NCBI RefSeq assembly: GCF_002292295.1
Contig: NZ_DBBS01000011.1
Location: forward strand, 1 to 64,000
Length of the DNA stretch: 64,000 nucleotides
Source of the DNA: Sphingomonas sp. UBA978
GTDB lineage: Bacteria > Pseudomonadota > Alphaproteobacteria > Sphingomonadales > Sphingomonadaceae
Direction: 5' to 3'
A program made the translations under genes and the position numbers. The notes beneath the pieces are model-generated. The model was given only the letters and a program-made list of their open reading frames with translations. It searched no databases and was not told the origin of the DNA. How positions within the stretch are numbered: position 1 is the first letter of the stretch; each line of letters opens with the position of its first letter. Positions 18,115 to 26,675 of the stretch are shown here, piece by piece.

Positions 18115-18867
18115 ATGAAGCGCCAACGCCGGCAGGATGCGATCGTCGAACGGCTGGGCGCGGGCGATGCGCACGGCATCACCGAACTGGCGCTGGCGCT
18201 GGGCGTGTCCGACGAGACGGTGCGGCGCGAGTTGCGCGTGCTCGAGGCGGACGGGACGGTGGTGCGCAGCCATGGCGCGGTGCGCCTCGCCCGGGTCGAG
18301 GTGGAGGGGTCGTTCGCGACGCGGCTGCAACGCAATGCGGTGGCGAAGCAGCGGATCGCCGCCGCCGCGGCGCGCTACGTGGCGGACGGGCAGACGCTGT
18401 TCCTCGATGCCAGCACGACCGGCCATTATGTCGCGCGCGCGCTGCGCGACCATCGCGAGCTGACCGTCGTCACCAACGCGATCGGGGTCGCCGCCGAGCT
18501 GGGCGGGCGGGCGGGCAATCGCGTGCTGCTGGCGGGCGGCGAGCTGGATTACGACTATCGCGCCTGCTTCGATCCGACCGCGCTCGACTATCTGGCGCTG
18601 TTCACGCCGTCGCTCGCGATCCTGTCGGTCGAATCGATCCATCCGGACCACGGCTTCACCGACTATCACGTCGGCGAGGCGGCGACGTGCCGGCGGATGA
18701 TCGCGCAATCGGCGCGGGTGCTGGTCGCGGCGGATGCGACCAAGTTCGGACGCTATGGCACGATCCGGGTCGCCGGGTTCGACGCGGTCGACGTGCTGGT
18801 GACCGATGCCGCCCCGTCGGAGGATTATCGCAAGGCGCTGGCGGGGATCGAACTGGTCGTCGCCTGA
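18115..18867 (+). CDS. DeoR-family transcriptional regulator
   Basis: The 250-residue protein has the DeoR N-terminal winged helix (KRQRRQDAIVERL, then GVSDETVRRELRVLEADG) and the sugar-phosphate-binding domain with DASTTGHYVARAL, TNAIGVAAEL and ADATKFGR. DeoR regulators usually repress a sugar or glycerol-phosphate operon and are released by a phosphorylated sugar. The ATG at 18115 follows a GTG at 18112; the basic MKRQRR start is typical. It diverges from the phospholipase C operon by 105 bp, so control of that operon is possible but not shown. Its 3' end overlaps the convergent transporter gene by 43 bp. Confidence 0.88.
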   Translation: MKRQRRQDAIVERLGAGDAHGITELALALGVSDETVRRELRVLEADGTVVRSHGAVRLARVEVEGSFATRLQRNAVAKQRIAAAAARYVADGQTLFLDASTTGHYVARALRDHRELTVVTNAIGVAAELGGRAGNRVLLAGGELDYDYRACFDPTALDYLALFTPSLAILSVESIHPDHGFTDYHVGEAATCRRMIAQSARVLVAADATKFGRYGTIRVAGFDAVDVLVTDAAPSEDYRKALAGIELVVA

Positions 18868-20153
18868 CGGCGCAGCAGCGGCAGTGCGACCAGCGCACCC
18901 GCCGTCGCGATGCCGACATGGATCAGCCAGAAGCGCGACGCAGGCATCGTCGCATAAGCGGCGCCGAGGCGACCGACGACCAGATGCGCGACGAAGCCGT
19001 GGAGATAGAAGATGCCGACCATCATCCCGCCGCGGCCGCGCGGGGCGGCGGCGGTGATGAGCGCGAGCGCGGCGGGCCAGGCGAGGACGATGCCGATGTC
19101 GAGCAGCAGCACGACGACGACCGGCCCCGCCAGCCCGAGCCGCGCATCCGACAGCGCGAGCAGCGCGGTGAGCGCATAGCCGGTCGCGACCGCGACGCAG
19201 CCGAGCGCGAGCTTCGCGGTGGCGGGCGGCTCCCACCCCCGGTGCGCCAGCCGCGGCCAGCCAAGGGCGCCGGCGACGACCAGCAGGATCGTGAACAGCC
19301 CGTCCGCCGCGGCGAACCACGCCGGCGGCACCGCGAAGCCGCCGACATGGAGGTCGACATGCGCGTCCGCCCAGACGAGGAAGATGTTGGTGAGCTGTTC
19401 GTAGGCGCTGAAGCACAGCGTCACCGACACCACCGCCAGCCAGGCGCGCGCGAGGCCCGGTCGGCCGCCGGCGGGTGCGGGATCGGCCATGCCGGCGGGC
19501 GTCGCCGGGACGGTGCGGAAGATGGCCAGCGCGACGATCATCCCCGCCGCCACGGCGCCGAAGGCATAGGAAAAGCCGAGCCGCGCGGCGATCAGCCCGC
19601 AGACGAGCGGGCCGAGCATCGCGCCGACGTTGAGGAAGCCGAGATAGACGAGGAAGGCGCGGTCGCGGCGCGAATCGCCCGGCGGATGCGCCGCACCGAC
19701 CGCGGCGGCCAGATTGCCCTTGAGGCACCCGGTGCCGACGATCAGCAGCGCCAGCCCGGCGAGCAGCGCGGCAGGGTAGATCAGGCAGAGATGCCCCGCG
19801 GTCATCAGCACGCCGCCGGCGACGATGATCGCCCGGCGCGAGCGCAGCCGATCCGCGAGCATCCCGCCGAAGGGTAAAGCGAGATAGGTCAGCGCGCCGT
19901 ACAGGCCGTACACCTGCGAGGCGAAGGCGAGGTCGCCGCCCGTCCCGGTCGTGCCCTCGATCGCGCGGCGCAGCGTCGCGAGCCCGACGACCCGTTCGAC
20001 GCCGCCGGGCAGCACCACGGTGAGCAGGTACAGCGTCAGCAGCGCCTTCACGCCATGGAGCGAGAAGCGCTCCCACGCCTCGGTCAGCGCGAGTCGGCGA
20101 AGCGTCGAACTGGGCGTCGAATTGGGCGTCGAGGCGGGCGCGGGGTGCGTCAT
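18825..20153 (-). CDS. POT/PTR-family proton-coupled oligopeptide transporter
   Basis: A 442-residue membrane protein of the major facilitator superfamily. The first helix has the POT signature E-x-x-E-R-F (TEAWERFSLHGVKALLTLYL). The second region shows GALTYLALPFGGMLADR, and GTGCLKGNL is typical of POT helix 4. These transporters import di- and tripeptides with protons. About 12 hydrophobic segments can be counted. The length is slightly short for a bacterial POT. The 3' end overlaps the DeoR gene tail-to-tail. Confidence 0.85.
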   Translation of the reverse strand: MTHPAPASTPNSTPSSTLRRLALTEAWERFSLHGVKALLTLYLLTVVLPGGVERVVGLATLRRAIEGTTGTGGDLAFASQVYGLYGALTYLALPFGGMLADRLRSRRAIIVAGGVLMTAGHLCLIYPAALLAGLALLIVGTGCLKGNLAAAVGAAHPPGDSRRDRAFLVYLGFLNVGAMLGPLVCGLIAARLGFSYAFGAVAAGMIVALAIFRTVPATPAGMADPAPAGGRPGLARAWLAVVSVTLCFSAYEQLTNIFLVWADAHVDLHVGGFAVPPAWFAAADGLFTILLVVAGALGWPRLAHRGWEPPATAKLALGCVAVATGYALTALLALSDARLGLAGPVVVVLLLDIGIVLAWPAALALITAAAPRGRGGMMVGIFYLHGFVAHLVVGRLGAAYATMPASRFWLIHVGIATAGALVALPLLRRQATTSSIPASALR

Positions 20154-20282
20154 CGCAGCCGCCCTTAGGCGCGCAGTGTTGCAGTCCGGGGTCGGCGCGT
20201 GGGGTATGGCCGCGCGCTCGCGGGCGCAGTCCCGTCGATGCGCGGCCTATCGCGCGGGCGGGCGGCGGCGCATAGCGCCGTG

Positions 20283-20909
20283 ATGGCCGATCCCATCCTC
20301 TACAGTTTCCGCCGCTGCCCCTATGCGATGCGGGCACGACTGGCGCTGGCGGCGAGCCGTACCCGCTACGCGCTCCGCGAGGTGCGGCTCGCCAACAAGC
20401 CGGCCGCATTGCTGGCGGCATCGCCCAAGGGCACCGTGCCCGTGCTGCAGACGGCCGCGGGAACGGTTATCGACGAAAGTCTGGCGATCATGCGCTGGGC
20501 GCTGGCCGCGTGCGACCCCGAAGGCTGGCTGGCACGCGACGACGCGGCGCTGATCGCCGCCAACGACGGCATGTTCAAGCATCATCTCGACCGGTACAAA
20601 TATCCCGATCGCCATGGTTCGGACCCCGGCGCGCACCGCGCCGAGGGCCTCCGTTTCCTGCGCGATCTCGAGGCGCGGCTGACGGGGGCCGATCAGTTGG
20701 GCGGCGCCTCGCGCGGGCTGACGGATGCCGCGATCCTGCCGTTCGTCCGCCAGTTCGCCGCGGTCGACCGGCCGTGGTTCGCCGCGCAGTCGCTGGCGCG
20801 GTTGCAGGCGTGGCTCGCGCACCACCTCGCCTCGGACCTCTTCGCCGGGATCATGCAGCGGGCGATTCCCTGGTCGCCCGACGCGCCGCCGTCAGGCGGA
20901 CCCGGGTAG
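20283..20909 (+). CDS. Glutathione S-transferase family protein
   Basis: A 208-residue protein with an N-terminal thioredoxin-like domain (ILYSFRRCPYAMRARLAL, then GTVPVLQTAAG and DESLAIMRW) and an all-helical C-terminal domain. A cysteine at position 12 before proline is the likely catalytic thiol, as in glutaredoxin-2-like or omega-type GSTs. Reported members conjugate or reduce mixed disulfides; the substrate here is unknown. Its last 18 bases overlap the convergent exonuclease gene. Confidence 0.85.
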   Translation: MADPILYSFRRCPYAMRARLALAASRTRYALREVRLANKPAALLAASPKGTVPVLQTAAGTVIDESLAIMRWALAACDPEGWLARDDAALIAANDGMFKHHLDRYKYPDRHGSDPGAHRAEGLRFLRDLEARLTGADQLGGASRGLTDAAILPFVRQFAAVDRPWFAAQSLARLQAWLAHHLASDLFAGIMQRAIPWSPDAPPSGGPG

Positions 20910-21518
20910 CGCGGCGACCGGGTCGCTGGCCACCGGTGGCGGGGGCGGGGGCGGGGCGCGTCGCCGGCGCGTGACGGGCGTCAGCCATTCCGCCAGCGAC
21001 AGACCGGTATGGTCGATTGCCTTGACCACGATCATCCCCGCGGCGCGTGCATCGCTGAGGGCGTCGTGATGCTGTAACGGAATGCCGAGATGGCGGGACA
21101 CGACGTTGAGCTTGTGGTTCGGCAGTTCGGGCCAGGCGCGCCGCGCGACCCGAACGCTGTCGAGCCAGACCGTGTCGACCATCGCCCGGTCGTGGACGCG
21201 ACAGGCCGCGGCGACGGCGCCCTTGTCGAAATGGGAATGCGCGACGGTGATGCGGCCGGCCAGGTGGCCGCAGACCGCCTCATGCACCTCGGCGAAGCAC
21301 GGTCGCCCGACGACATGCGCCGCGGCGATGCCGTGGATACGGGTGTTGAAGCTGCTGAACCGGTCGCGCGGATCGACCAGCGTCTCATATTCGAACTGGA
21401 TACGGCCATCGCGAAACCCGACGATTCCGATCTGGCAGATGCTGCTGACCCGGGAACAGGCGGTTTCGACGTCGATGACGACGAAGTCGGGCGCGTCCGC
21501 GATCTGCGTGGCGGTCAT
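20892..21518 (-). CDS. DEDDh 3'-5' exonuclease (DnaQ-like)
   Basis: A 208-residue protein with the exonuclease motifs: D-x-E in VVIDVET, a middle aspartate in the HSHFDKGAV region and H-x4-D in HHDALSDA. It resembles the proofreading epsilon subunit and orphan DEDDh exonucleases that trim 3' ends. I chose the ATG at 21518; an in-frame start at 21581 would add a poorly conserved proline-rich leader. A run of seven prolines near the C-terminus (encoded by the GC repeat at about 20936-20958) is unusual and may be a flexible linker. Confidence 0.85.
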   Translation of the reverse strand: MTATQIADAPDFVVIDVETACSRVSSICQIGIVGFRDGRIQFEYETLVDPRDRFSSFNTRIHGIAAAHVVGRPCFAEVHEAVCGHLAGRITVAHSHFDKGAVAAACRVHDRAMVDTVWLDSVRVARRAWPELPNHKLNVVSRHLGIPLQHHDALSDARAAGMIVVKAIDHTGLSLAEWLTPVTRRRRAPPPPPPPVASDPVAALPGSA

Positions 21519-21639
21519 GACGGGACGGGGGCGGGAGGGACCATGCGCCGGCGCATACAGCCCCGCCGGCGCGCTGTCCAAGCGGCCCGGTCGCGGTAAC
21601 GGTCGGGTGCGCGCGGTGCCGCGTCCGACCGGCCGGGCG

Positions 21640-22002
21640 TCAGTCCTGGTATCGCAGCCTGTTCGCGAAGCCTTCGTTCGCCTTGGTCATCTTGCCGACC
21701 TTCCGGAGTTGGGCGCGGACGTGGCGGTCGAAGCGGCGGTCGTCGTGGATGCCGGTGGCCGGATATTCGTCCCGGGCGAGCAGGTCCTTGATCCGTGCCG
21801 CGAACGCCGCGCGATCGTCGGCGCTGTCGGCGGTTCTGAGCGCGCGGCAGGCCCATTCCTCGGCGGCGGCCTTGTCGTAATCGTCCGCTGCCGCATAGCC
21901 GCGCCGGTCGGCGGCCGCCTGATCGAGCCGCGCCGCCTGCAACCGGCTGTCCAGCCAGGTACGGACGCGCTCGCCGTCCCATGCGTCTGCCGAACCGCTC
22001 AT
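21640..22002 (-). CDS. Hypothetical protein, 120 residues
   Basis: I do not recognise this soluble, charged protein. It is predicted mostly helical, with a conserved-looking tail KVGKMTKANEGFANRL. The ATG chosen (MSGSADAWDGER) is preceded by GGTGGAAAG at good spacing, while the upstream in-frame start at 22080 has none. No signal peptide or membrane segment is present. It is transcribed away from the SirB1-like gene. Confidence 0.6.
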   Translation of the reverse strand: MSGSADAWDGERVRTWLDSRLQAARLDQAAADRRGYAAADDYDKAAAEEWACRALRTADSADDRAAFAARIKDLLARDEYPATGIHDDRRFDRHVRAQLRKVGKMTKANEGFANRLRYQD

Positions 22003-22089
22003 GATGCTTTCCACCTTCGAATCGGGAGTGCCCGCCGGGCACCGGCGGCTGCGCTTTCCATACGCGCCGACGCTTCCCATCTAGGCGGC

Positions 22090-22890
22090 ATGGATGAAGA
22101 CCTCAATCGCCTCGGCCTGATCGACGAGGAGGAGATCGCCCTCGACGAGGCCGCCCTGACGCTGGCGCTGCTCGATCACCCCGGCACCGATCTGGCGTCC
22201 TGCCGCGACCTGCTGGACGCGATGGCGACGCGGCTCGAGGCGGTCGGCGGCGATGCGGAAACGGCGGCGGCGCGGGCCGATGCGCTCGCCGCGGTGCTGG
22301 GCGGCATGTTCGGGTTCGCCGGCGATGCCGAGACCTATGACGACCCTGCCAATGCCGACCTCATCCGCGTCCTGGAGCGCCGCCGCGGACTGCCGGTGAG
22401 CCTGTCGATACTCTGGGTCGCGATGGCGCGGCGGCTCGGCTGGAGTGCCGATGTCCTCGACGTGCCGGGGCATGTGCTGGTCGTCGTCGGCGCGGAGGCG
22501 ACGCCGGTGATCGTCGACCCGTTCGCCGGCGGCGTCCGCGTCGGTGCCGATCGGCTCGCGGCACTGCTGGACGCCTATGCCGGAGCGGGACGGGCGGCGA
22601 CGCATGTCGCGGCAATGCCGAACCGGGCGGTGCTGGTCCGCCTGCTCCAGAACCAGGCGTCGCGCGCCGAGCAGGCGGGGCAGGGGCGCCGCGCGCTCGC
22701 GCTTTACGTTCGCATGACGGCGATGGCGCCCTTCCATCCGCATGCGTGGTGGGAGCGCGCCCGGCTCGAACTGGTCGACCATGACGTCGCCGCGGCGCGC
22801 GCAAGCCTCGGCGCGATGCTGGAGATCACGCGCGAGCCGGCGTTGCGCACGCGCGTCATGGCGACCCTCGACGCGCTGCCGGCCGGATGA
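22090..22890 (+). CDS. SirB1-like transglutaminase-fold protein with TPR tail
   Basis: A 266-residue protein of the SirB1/transglutaminase-like family. The central part has the segment RRGLPVSLSILWVAMARRLGW followed by VLDVPGHVLVVV and a glycine-rich turn, the arrangement of the non-canonical transglutaminase core. The usual catalytic cysteine is not seen, so it may not be an enzyme. Two short TPR-like helices follow (about 190-250). Family members are widespread in proteobacteria and poorly understood. Confidence 0.75.
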   Translation: MDEDLNRLGLIDEEEIALDEAALTLALLDHPGTDLASCRDLLDAMATRLEAVGGDAETAAARADALAAVLGGMFGFAGDAETYDDPANADLIRVLERRRGLPVSLSILWVAMARRLGWSADVLDVPGHVLVVVGAEATPVIVDPFAGGVRVGADRLAALLDAYAGAGRAATHVAAMPNRAVLVRLLQNQASRAEQAGQGRRALALYVRMTAMAPFHPHAWWERARLELVDHDVAAARASLGAMLEITREPALRTRVMATLDALPAG

Positions 22891-22918
22891 GCGCAGCACG
22901 GTACGCGCGCCGCCTGCG

Positions 22919-23122
22919 TTATGCCGGCGCGACTCCGTCGGCGTCGACGCGCGCCGCATCGATCAACGTGCCGACCAGCCTCACCCGCTTTTCGACGAGG
23001 TCGACCGGCGTCCGCTGCAGCTCGAGCTGGTAACGACCGCCCGCGTCACGGCGCAGGTAGAAGGCGCCGCCATCGCGAATCAGGGTGCCGGTCTCGTCGA
23101 TCCGGGTCCCGATGGCCGCCAT
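22919..23122 (-). CDS. Small protein, DUF5818-like
   Basis: A 67-residue protein with an alternating strand pattern: GTLIRDGGAFYLRRD, then YQLELQR, then VRLVGTLID. This compact beta-barrel-like layout resembles small sphingomonad proteins grouped as DUF5818. The function is unknown. It has no signal peptide or cysteines. It lies between the SirB1-like gene and rpsU, on the same strand as rpsU. Confidence 0.55.
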   Translation of the reverse strand: MAAIGTRIDETGTLIRDGGAFYLRRDAGGRYQLELQRTPVDLVEKRVRLVGTLIDAARVDADGVAPA

Positions 23123-23158
23123 GCGCCGCCCGATCCTGCCGCTAGCGTGCGGAGGCGA

Positions 23159-23359
23159 TCAGCGGTCGCGCTCGAGGCGCTTGCGATCGGCCTTGCGGGC
23201 GCGGCTGACCGCGGCGGCATGCTCGCGCGCACGCTTTTCCGACGGCTTTTCGTAGTGGCGGCGCAGCTTCATCTCACGATAGACGCCTTCGCGCTGCAGC
23301 TTCTTCTTCAGGGCGCGCAACGCCTGATCGACGTTGTTGTCGCGTACGGTAATCAACAT
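23159..23359 (-). CDS. rpsU: 30S ribosomal protein S21
   Basis: This 66-residue protein is bS21, a small-subunit protein that aids initiation near the anti-Shine-Dalgarno region of 16S rRNA. It shows the family features VDQALRALKKKLQREG, then EMKLRRHYEKPSEKR, with a basic C-terminus. I chose the ATG at 23359 (MLITVRDNN), which gives the standard length; the frame stays open upstream to 23485 but that part is not family-like. Confidence 0.95.
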   Translation of the reverse strand: MLITVRDNNVDQALRALKKKLQREGVYREMKLRRHYEKPSEKRAREHAAAVSRARKADRKRLERDR

Positions 23360-23481
23360 GGAAATCGGCCTCGGACTATCGGTGGCTGCGGCACCTACCG
23401 CCAGACGGCTCGGTTGCCAAGAAAAGGCTGAAGGGCGACCCCGCACGACATCCTGACGACGATCGTACGCGGGCCTGCCCG

Positions 23482-23847
23482 TCACATCAGGTCGTACTTA
23501 ACCTGTTCGGGCGCAAAGGACCAGAGCATCGGCAGAAAGTCGGGTCGCGCGACCTCCTCGCCGTTCGTCAGCTCCATCCACAGGCCCATCTCGCGCCGGC
23601 CGAGCATCTGGCGGTCGCCGTCGTCGAGCATGACGACGGTGTCGTCCGGACAGGTTTCGATCGGCTCCCAGTCGGGTTCCCACACCGTACCCGCCACGTC
23701 CTCTTCGGGATGCCGGAACGACGCGTCCCCCGATCGCTCCCCGACCGGAGGCGCATGATGCAGGCCGATTCCGGACAGGCCCTCGATCTCTGCGCGCTCG
23801 ACCGGAGGCAGATCGGCGAAGTCGGGGTCGAGCTTTTCATGCGTCAT
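23482..23847 (-). CDS. Hypothetical acidic protein, 121 residues
   Basis: I do not recognise this soluble acidic protein. Notable is a tryptophan-rich middle (GTVWEPDWEPIETCPDD) followed by VVMLDDGDRQMLGRREMGLWMEL, which resembles the small beta proteins predicted next to phage-like or DUF551-type genes. There is no leader or membrane segment. The ATG is one base from the stop of a possible 27-residue upstream frame. Confidence 0.55.
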   Translation of the reverse strand: MTHEKLDPDFADLPPVERAEIEGLSGIGLHHAPPVGERSGDASFRHPEEDVAGTVWEPDWEPIETCPDDTVVMLDDGDRQMLGRREMGLWMELTNGEEVARPDFLPMLWSFAPEQVKYDLM

Positions 23848-23848
23848 G

Positions 23849-23932
23849 TCAGGTCGGATCCCGTTCGATAAGGAGCCATGACAACGCGCCGGCGCCGGTT
23901 GCGGGCGCGACGATCGTAAAAAAGGGCGTCAT
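23849..23932 (-). CDS. Possible 27-residue hydrophobic peptide
   Basis: A short frame starting MTPFFTIVAPATGAGALSWL ends one base before the ATG of the 121-residue gene (TGACATG), a spacing suited to coupling. It could form one membrane helix. No ribosome site is visible, so it may be chance. Confidence 0.22.
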   Translation of the reverse strand: MTPFFTIVAPATGAGALSWLLIERDPT

Positions 23933-23994
23933 CGCGGTTGCGGGCCGGAGCGGACGAGGGGAGTGGATCGGCGTCCCGCCGCTTACGGGCGCGA

Positions 23995-24786
23995 TCACTG
24001 GTGCCCGCTCGTCGCGCGGCGGACCGCCTCGTCGACCGGCACGTCGTGCAACTGGCGATAACGGGCCTCGACGAGGCTGAACAGGCCGAAGGCGAGCAGT
24101 CCGGCGCCGACGATAAGGTCGAAAGGTTCGGTCAGCCACGACAGGACATGCGCCATCCCGCCAGCCTCGCGCGCCTCCTCGTCCATCCCGGCCTGCAGGA
24201 GCAGATAGCCGCTGATGAGGAACACCAGTCCGCGGGCGGCATAGCCGGCGCGGCCGCTCCATTGCACCCATCGGCGCTGCGCGATCGCGGGGTCGAGATA
24301 GCGAAGGAACGACGCCTTCACCGATTTGACGAGTTGCACTGCGCCGAGGACGAACAACAGCCCGGCCCCGAGCAGGACCAGCGCCCAGCCGCCGGGCAGT
24401 TGCAGCGCCGCCTCCGTTCCCTCGTGCGTGCTGTCGCCGGACAATGCGGCCCCGCGCATCAACCGGACGGCCTGCCACGCCAGCACGAAATGGACGATGC
24501 CGCTGGCGCCCGCGCCCAGCCGTTCCATGACAGCGCCGCGATCGTTGCCATGGCGTTCGATATCGAACGTGGCGTCGGCGACCCGCCAGATGCCGTAGGC
24601 CAGCAAGCCGGCCGCCATGACGCCGAGCAATATCCGCCCGCCGCCTCGGCCGAGATATTCGAGCGCCCCGGCCGAATCCTCGGCCCGGCCGGTGTGCAGG
24701 ATCAGGATGGCGATGACGATGTACAACAGGCCGCGCGTCGCAAAGCCGATCCGCGTCAAGGTCGTCAGGCGCGCATTGGCGTTCAT
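23995..24786 (-). CDS. DUF1206 membrane protein
   Basis: A 263-residue inner-membrane protein with about six helices arranged as three repeats of two. Each repeat carries a G-x-x-x-R-G-x-x-(Y/F) signature: RIGFATRGLLYIVIA, then GASGIVHFVLAW, then GRAGYAARGLVFLI. This three-fold pattern is DUF1206. Function is not known. GGAAAGGGGA precedes the ATG. An exact EcfG-type promoter match lies just upstream, suggesting membership of the general stress regulon. Confidence 0.88.
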   Translation of the reverse strand: MNANARLTTLTRIGFATRGLLYIVIAILILHTGRAEDSAGALEYLGRGGGRILLGVMAAGLLAYGIWRVADATFDIERHGNDRGAVMERLGAGASGIVHFVLAWQAVRLMRGAALSGDSTHEGTEAALQLPGGWALVLLGAGLLFVLGAVQLVKSVKASFLRYLDPAIAQRRWVQWSGRAGYAARGLVFLISGYLLLQAGMDEEAREAGGMAHVLSWLTEPFDLIVGAGLLAFGLFSLVEARYRQLHDVPVDEAVRRATSGHQ

Positions 24787-24807
24787 GCAATATCCCCTTT
24801 CCTTGAG

Positions 24808-24832
24808 AACCGCAGCCGGATGGGTTCGTTCC
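24808..24832 (-). promoter_or_regulatory. EcfG-type general stress promoter
   Basis: On the minus strand the sequence is GGAAC, 17 bases, GTT. This matches the alphaproteobacterial EcfG consensus (GGAAC, 16-17 bases, cGTT). The -10 element ends 22 bp before the DUF1206 start codon. Confidence 0.55.
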
Positions 24833-25035
24833 GCCGCTGCAACGGACCGGTGTAATCGAGCGTGCGCTGTGGCCGAGGGGCGGGCAGCAGCTGCGCGCAA
24901 GCCGCCTTTTCCCGCGGGTTATCTTTTCTTCGCGGGAATTCCGAGCGCGCTGGTGGATGATGGCGCCGATCAGCCGGGGCGGCGCAAACCGGCGTGCCGG
25001 ACCGGCCAGAGGCGCGAACGGACAGGATTTCCCTT

Positions 25036-25980
25036 ATGACCGACCACCTCCAGAACGAGCTCACGATCGCGTTTCCGGGCGAGCTCGGCCGCGTCGTCGA
25101 CGGGCTCCGGCTGGCGCGCCGCGACTGGCGGACGGGGCATGCCCGGCATGCCGAGCGCGGTATCCGCTTCCCGTCGCGCCAGGCGCTGGCGCGCATCCTG
25201 CGCGAACTGGGCGCGGCCCTGTTCCCGCTGCGGCTGGGGCCGCCCGAACTGACCGCGGAGAACGAGAACCGCTGGGTCGAGGCGACGCTCGAATCGACGC
25301 TGTCGCAGCTCGCGGCGCAGATCGCGCTGGAGCTGCGGATCGTCTCGCCGGCGATCGACAGCGTCGAGGAAGGTGTGCGGGCCGAACGGATCGTCGGCGA
25401 TTTCGCGGCGAGCCTGCCCGCGATCCGGCGATTGCTCGACGAGGATATCCAGGCGGGCTACGCCAACGATCCCGCCGCGCGCAGCGTCGACGAGGTGCTG
25501 CTGTCCTATCCGTCGGTCGCGGCGATCATCCATCACCGGCTCGCGCATCGCCTGCACCGGCTCGGCGCGGAACTGGTCGCGCGGGTGATCGCCGAGGTCG
25601 CGCATGCCGAGACGGGGATCGACATCCATCCTGCCGCGCGGATCGGACGCAGCTTCTTCGTCGACCACGGCACCGGCATCGTCATCGGCGCGACCGCGAC
25701 GATCGGCGATCGCGTGCGGCTCTACCAGGGGGTGACGCTGGGCGGCGAGCCGTCGGTGACGGGGGCGGCCCGCGATGCGGGCGAGGCGTTCGTACGCCGC
25801 CACCCCGCGATCGGCGACAATGTCGTCATCTTCGCCGGTGCGGTCCTGCTCGGTCCGATCACGATCGGCGCGCGCACCCGGATCGGCGGCAACGTCTGGC
25901 TGCGCCGCGACGTCCCGCCCGATTCCGTGGTCGAGGTGGCCGAGGCGATCGTCGCGCCGGCGGGGGGTATCGCAGGCTAG
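25036..25980 (+). CDS. cysE: Serine O-acetyltransferase (EpsC/CysE type)
   Basis: A 314-residue enzyme that acetylates serine for cysteine synthesis. The helical N-terminal domain is followed by a left-handed beta-helix with hexapeptide repeats (IDIHPAARIG, HGTGIVIGATATIGD, LYQGVTLGG, IGARTRIGG). The catalytic histidine of HGTGIVIG is present. The chosen ATG at 25036 begins MTDHLQNEL; the open frame from 24994 is not family-like. The convergent Rrf2 gene is 39 bp away; Rrf2 regulators such as CymR control cysteine genes, so a link is plausible. Confidence 0.88.
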   Translation: MTDHLQNELTIAFPGELGRVVDGLRLARRDWRTGHARHAERGIRFPSRQALARILRELGAALFPLRLGPPELTAENENRWVEATLESTLSQLAAQIALELRIVSPAIDSVEEGVRAERIVGDFAASLPAIRRLLDEDIQAGYANDPAARSVDEVLLSYPSVAAIIHHRLAHRLHRLGAELVARVIAEVAHAETGIDIHPAARIGRSFFVDHGTGIVIGATATIGDRVRLYQGVTLGGEPSVTGAARDAGEAFVRRHPAIGDNVVIFAGAVLLGPITIGARTRIGGNVWLRRDVPPDSVVEVAEAIVAPAGGIAG

Positions 25981-25999
25981 GCAAGCGGGACCCGTCCCG

Positions 26000-26016
26000 C
26001 CGCCATTCGGTGGCGG
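26000..26016. terminator. Small hairpin between convergent genes
   Basis: CCGCCA, loop TTCGG, TGGCGG forms a perfect 6-bp stem between the cysE and Rrf2 stops. There is no T-run, so termination is uncertain. Confidence 0.3.
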
Positions 26017-26018
26017 AC

Positions 26019-26456
26019 TTATCCGGCGTCGTTCGCCTGCAGCCGGGTCATGCTGGCGGCGATGTCCTCGATCGACACTGCGGCCAGTTCGTCCTCCAGC
26101 GCCTGGCGCGCCTGTCGCAGCGGTGCGCTGAGGCTGGCCACGACGAACCGGCCGATCGCGGCGGTGTCCTGCGAGATCGCGCGGTGGACGCTGAAGATCT
26201 CATGGTCCTCGACCGCCAGATAGGCGTCGAGCAGGCGGATGTCCGAGGGCGCCTTCGCCAGCACCGCGCCGCCGCCGTTGCCGCGATGCGACGCGGTCAG
26301 CCCGGCCGCCGACAGGCGGGAGAACAGCGCGCGGATGACCGCGGGGTTCGTGCCGACATCGGCCGCGATCGTCTCCGACCGTACCGGCCGGCCGCCGTGG
26401 CACGCGAGCAGCACCAGCACATGAACGGATACGGCAAAACGCGTGCTCGTCGGCAA
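26019..26456 (-). CDS. Rrf2-family transcriptional regulator
   Basis: A 145-residue winged-helix regulator: FAVSVHVLVLLA, then the recognition region GTNPAVIRALFSRL, then the wing SHRGNGGGAVLAK. This pattern fits the YwnA-like branch of Rrf2. The cysteines that bind an iron-sulfur cluster in IscR are absent; only one cysteine is present, near residue 19. It probably senses a redox or metabolic signal by other means. An inverted repeat lies 20 bp upstream of its ATG and suggests autoregulation. Confidence 0.85.
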   Translation of the reverse strand: MPTSTRFAVSVHVLVLLACHGGRPVRSETIAADVGTNPAVIRALFSRLSAAGLTASHRGNGGGAVLAKAPSDIRLLDAYLAVEDHEIFSVHRAISQDTAAIGRFVVASLSAPLRQARQALEDELAAVSIEDIAASMTRLQANDAG

Positions 26457-26475
26457 GTTTTATCTCCCCCTAATT

Positions 26476-26498
26476 AATGTAACTTTCATTCTTACATT
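26476..26498 (-). promoter_or_regulatory. Inverted repeat, likely Rrf2 operator
   Basis: AATGTAA, nine bases, TTACATT: a 7-9-7 perfect inverted repeat in an AT-rich patch 20 bp upstream of the Rrf2 start. Position and symmetry fit an autoregulatory operator. Confidence 0.5.
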
Positions 26499-26675
26499 CT
26501 AGCCCGGGCATAACGACGACAGGGCAGTCCAAGCATTCGCTGTTTTGATGACAGCCCGCGGCAAGTTTGTCGATTGAAATATAACACATAAATCGGGAGC
26601 TGGGTGCGTGGAGGCGCCACTGGACGCGTCCAGCGTCTGCGGCTGATCGTGTGAAATATTATCACGGGTGAAAAG

